A DNA stretch of 64,000 bases from Ctena decussata (taxonomy: Eukaryota; Mollusca; Bivalvia; Lucinida; Lucinidae), in the NCBI GenBank assembly GCA_963989385.1, contig OZ022506.1:12047841-12111840 (forward strand). Direction: 5' to 3'. Made by a program: the position numbers and the translations under genes. The notes below the pieces were generated by a model that worked only from the letters and a program-made list of their open reading frames with translations, ran no database searches and was not told where the DNA came from. Position 1 is the first letter of the stretch, and every line of letters begins with the position of its first letter. This document shows, piece by piece, positions 62,294 through 64,000 of the stretch.

Positions 62294-64000
62294 CAAGAGG
62301 GCCATGGTGGCCCTGAATCGCTCACCTGAGCATTACTCAGTTCACTGGCTCTGGTGAAGATTTATAAGAGTTTTTACCATACATGGGAATGGCGGCCACC
62401 TTGGTCATGTGACCAAGATCATTAGAAGAACTTTCAATCCTTTGACCCATGTGCAGGCTCCATATGAAATTTGATCTGCCCAGTGGTTTCAGAGATGTTT
62501 GAAAATGTTTATGGATGGATGAAAGAGGCAGCTAACACCAATACTGTAAGGCTCGATCAGGTGAGCTGAAAATGGCAGAGTCGCTTCTCCAAAAAGTTCC
62601 CGTTGATGTTGATTTCCTTTGATGGATTTGAACTAGACTTGACTAGGCAAACACAGATGATAGAATGGTAGCATCATTATCTCACTGTGGTGAAACTAAT
62701 GTATTCCAAGGAGTTTGTGGCTGGCATCATTGCAATGTTAGTTCTGATTCTTGCAACATAACTTACTTTAGATTTGACCTAGTGACCTAGCTTTTGACCC
62801 GACATGACCCAGTTTCAAACCGGATATTGTAAGAATTAACATTCTGACAAAGTTTCATTGAGATTGGATCAAAACTGTGCCCTCTGGAGCGTATACAAGG
62901 TTGTTCTTATATTTGACCTAGTGACCTAGTTTTTGATCCGACACAAACCAGTTTCAAACTTACCTAGATTTCATAAAGGTAAACATTCTGACAGAGTTTC
63001 ATGAAGATTGGATCAAAACTGTGCCCTCTAGGGTGTACACAAAGTTTTTCTTAGATATGACCTAGTGACCTAGTTTCTGATCTGACGTAACTCAGTTTCA
63101 TAAGGGGCATATATATATGGACAATAAACATTTTAACATAGTTTCATGAAGATTGGATCAAAACTGTTCCTTCTAGTGCGTACACGAGGTTTTTCTAAGA
63201 TTTGACCTAGTGACCTAGTTTTTGACCTGACATGACCTACTTTCAAACTTGGCCTAGAGTTTATGGAGATAAACATTCTGACAATGTTTCATATAGATTG
63301 GATCAAAACTGTGTCCTCTAGAGCGTACACAATGTTTTTCTAAGGTTTGACCTAGTGACCTAGTTTTTGACCTGACGTGATCCAGTTTCGAACTTGTTCT
63401 AGATATTATAAAGATAAACATTCTGACAAAGTTTCATGAACTTTGGATGAAAACTGTGCCTTCTAGAGTGTACACAAGGTTTTTCTAAGATTTGGCCTAG
63501 AGTTTATGGAGATAAACATTCTGACAAAGTTTCATAAAGATTGGATCAAAACTGTGTCCTCTAGAGCATACACACGGTTTTTCTAAGATTTGACCTAGTG
63601 ACCTAGTTTTTGACCTGACATGACCCAGTTTCGAACTTGGTCTAGAGTTTATGAAGATATATATTCTGACAACGTTTCATATAGATTGGATCAAAACTGT
63701 GTCCTCTAGAGCGTACACAAGGTTTTTCTATGATTTGACCTAGTGACCTAGTTTTTGACCCGACGTGACCCAGTTTCGAACTTGTCTTAGATATTATGAG
63801 GATAAACATTCTCACTAAGTTTCATGAACTTTGGATGAAAACTGTGCCTTCTAGAGCGTACACAAGGTTATTCTAAGATTTGACCTAGTGACCTAGTTTT
63901 TGACCCGACGTGACCCAGTTTCAAACCTGTCCTAGATATTATAAAGATAAACATTCTGACAAAGTTTCATGAACTTTGGATGAAAACTGTGCCTTCTAGA
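62294..64000 (-). mobile_element. second copy of the H1-like composite, cut by the window end
   Basis: Starts CAAGAGGGCCATGGTGGCCC and follows the layout of 54113-56272 closely, including the internal CAGGTGAGCTGAAAATGG junction and the TGACCTAGTGACCTAG units, which continue to the last base. One unit near 63490 is shortened. The inverted 5' end must lie beyond 64000. Confidence 0.75.

Overview
The window is eukaryotic nuclear DNA, most likely from a bivalve mollusc. It is AT-rich and intron-bearing, its one host gene has metazoan-type split coding, and it is packed with AGCTCACCTGAG-type minisatellite-bearing elements and tRNA-derived SINEs of a kind common in bivalve genomes. The species cannot be named from sequence alone. 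Nothing prokaryotic, viral or CRISPR-like was seen.

Only two protein-coding units are supported. (1) 457-2217 (+) is an intact single-exon piggyBac-type transposase of 586 aa with the DDD catalytic triad and a C-terminal Cys/His-rich domain. (2) 10194-40482 (+) is a nearly complete mitochondrial lipoyl synthase gene (LIAS). It has nine exons with consensus splice sites that concatenate to 1071 nt in one open frame (356 aa plus stop). A short first exon with the start codon was not found. The gene is bloated by transposons: intron 3 alone is 18.6 kb.

Almost everything else is non-autonomous mobile DNA, often nested. 3.4-9.7 kb: a minisatellite host carrying an H1 element, which carries an H2 element and a TIR MITE. 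13-31 kb (LIAS intron 3): an outer H2-type element split by about 17 kb of H1 elements and 146-bp minisatellite arrays, themselves split by an H3 element. 31-40 kb: LIAS introns with a 39-bp minisatellite, several fold-back MITEs and SINE pieces. 40.5-45 kb: MITEs and SINEs inserted in one another. 46-52 kb: tandem arrays, a 1.1-kb element dense in ACGTA/CTTAT words, and a clean TTAA-flanked piggyBac-type MITE. 52.3-64 kb: more H1/H2/H3 elements in reverse orientation and a second copy of a composite repeat.

H1, H2 and H3 share one plan: a 5' terminal hairpin, a microsatellite-like GTCC or GCGTC tract, minisatellite units rich in AAGGTCA, a sub-terminal copy of the 5' end in inverted orientation, then a short hairpin and a terminus such as CTTG or CTAG next to TT. 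This matches Helentron-associated (HINE/DINE/pearl-like) non-autonomous rolling-circle elements. No Rep/helicase gene is present.

The most striking hidden feature is at 52807-53310. Two 107-bp direct repeats (one mismatch) each encode, on the minus strand, a complete type I hammerhead self-cleaving ribozyme. They are spaced exactly 397 bp apart, which is the arrangement of a retrozyme predicted to yield a 397-nt circular RNA.
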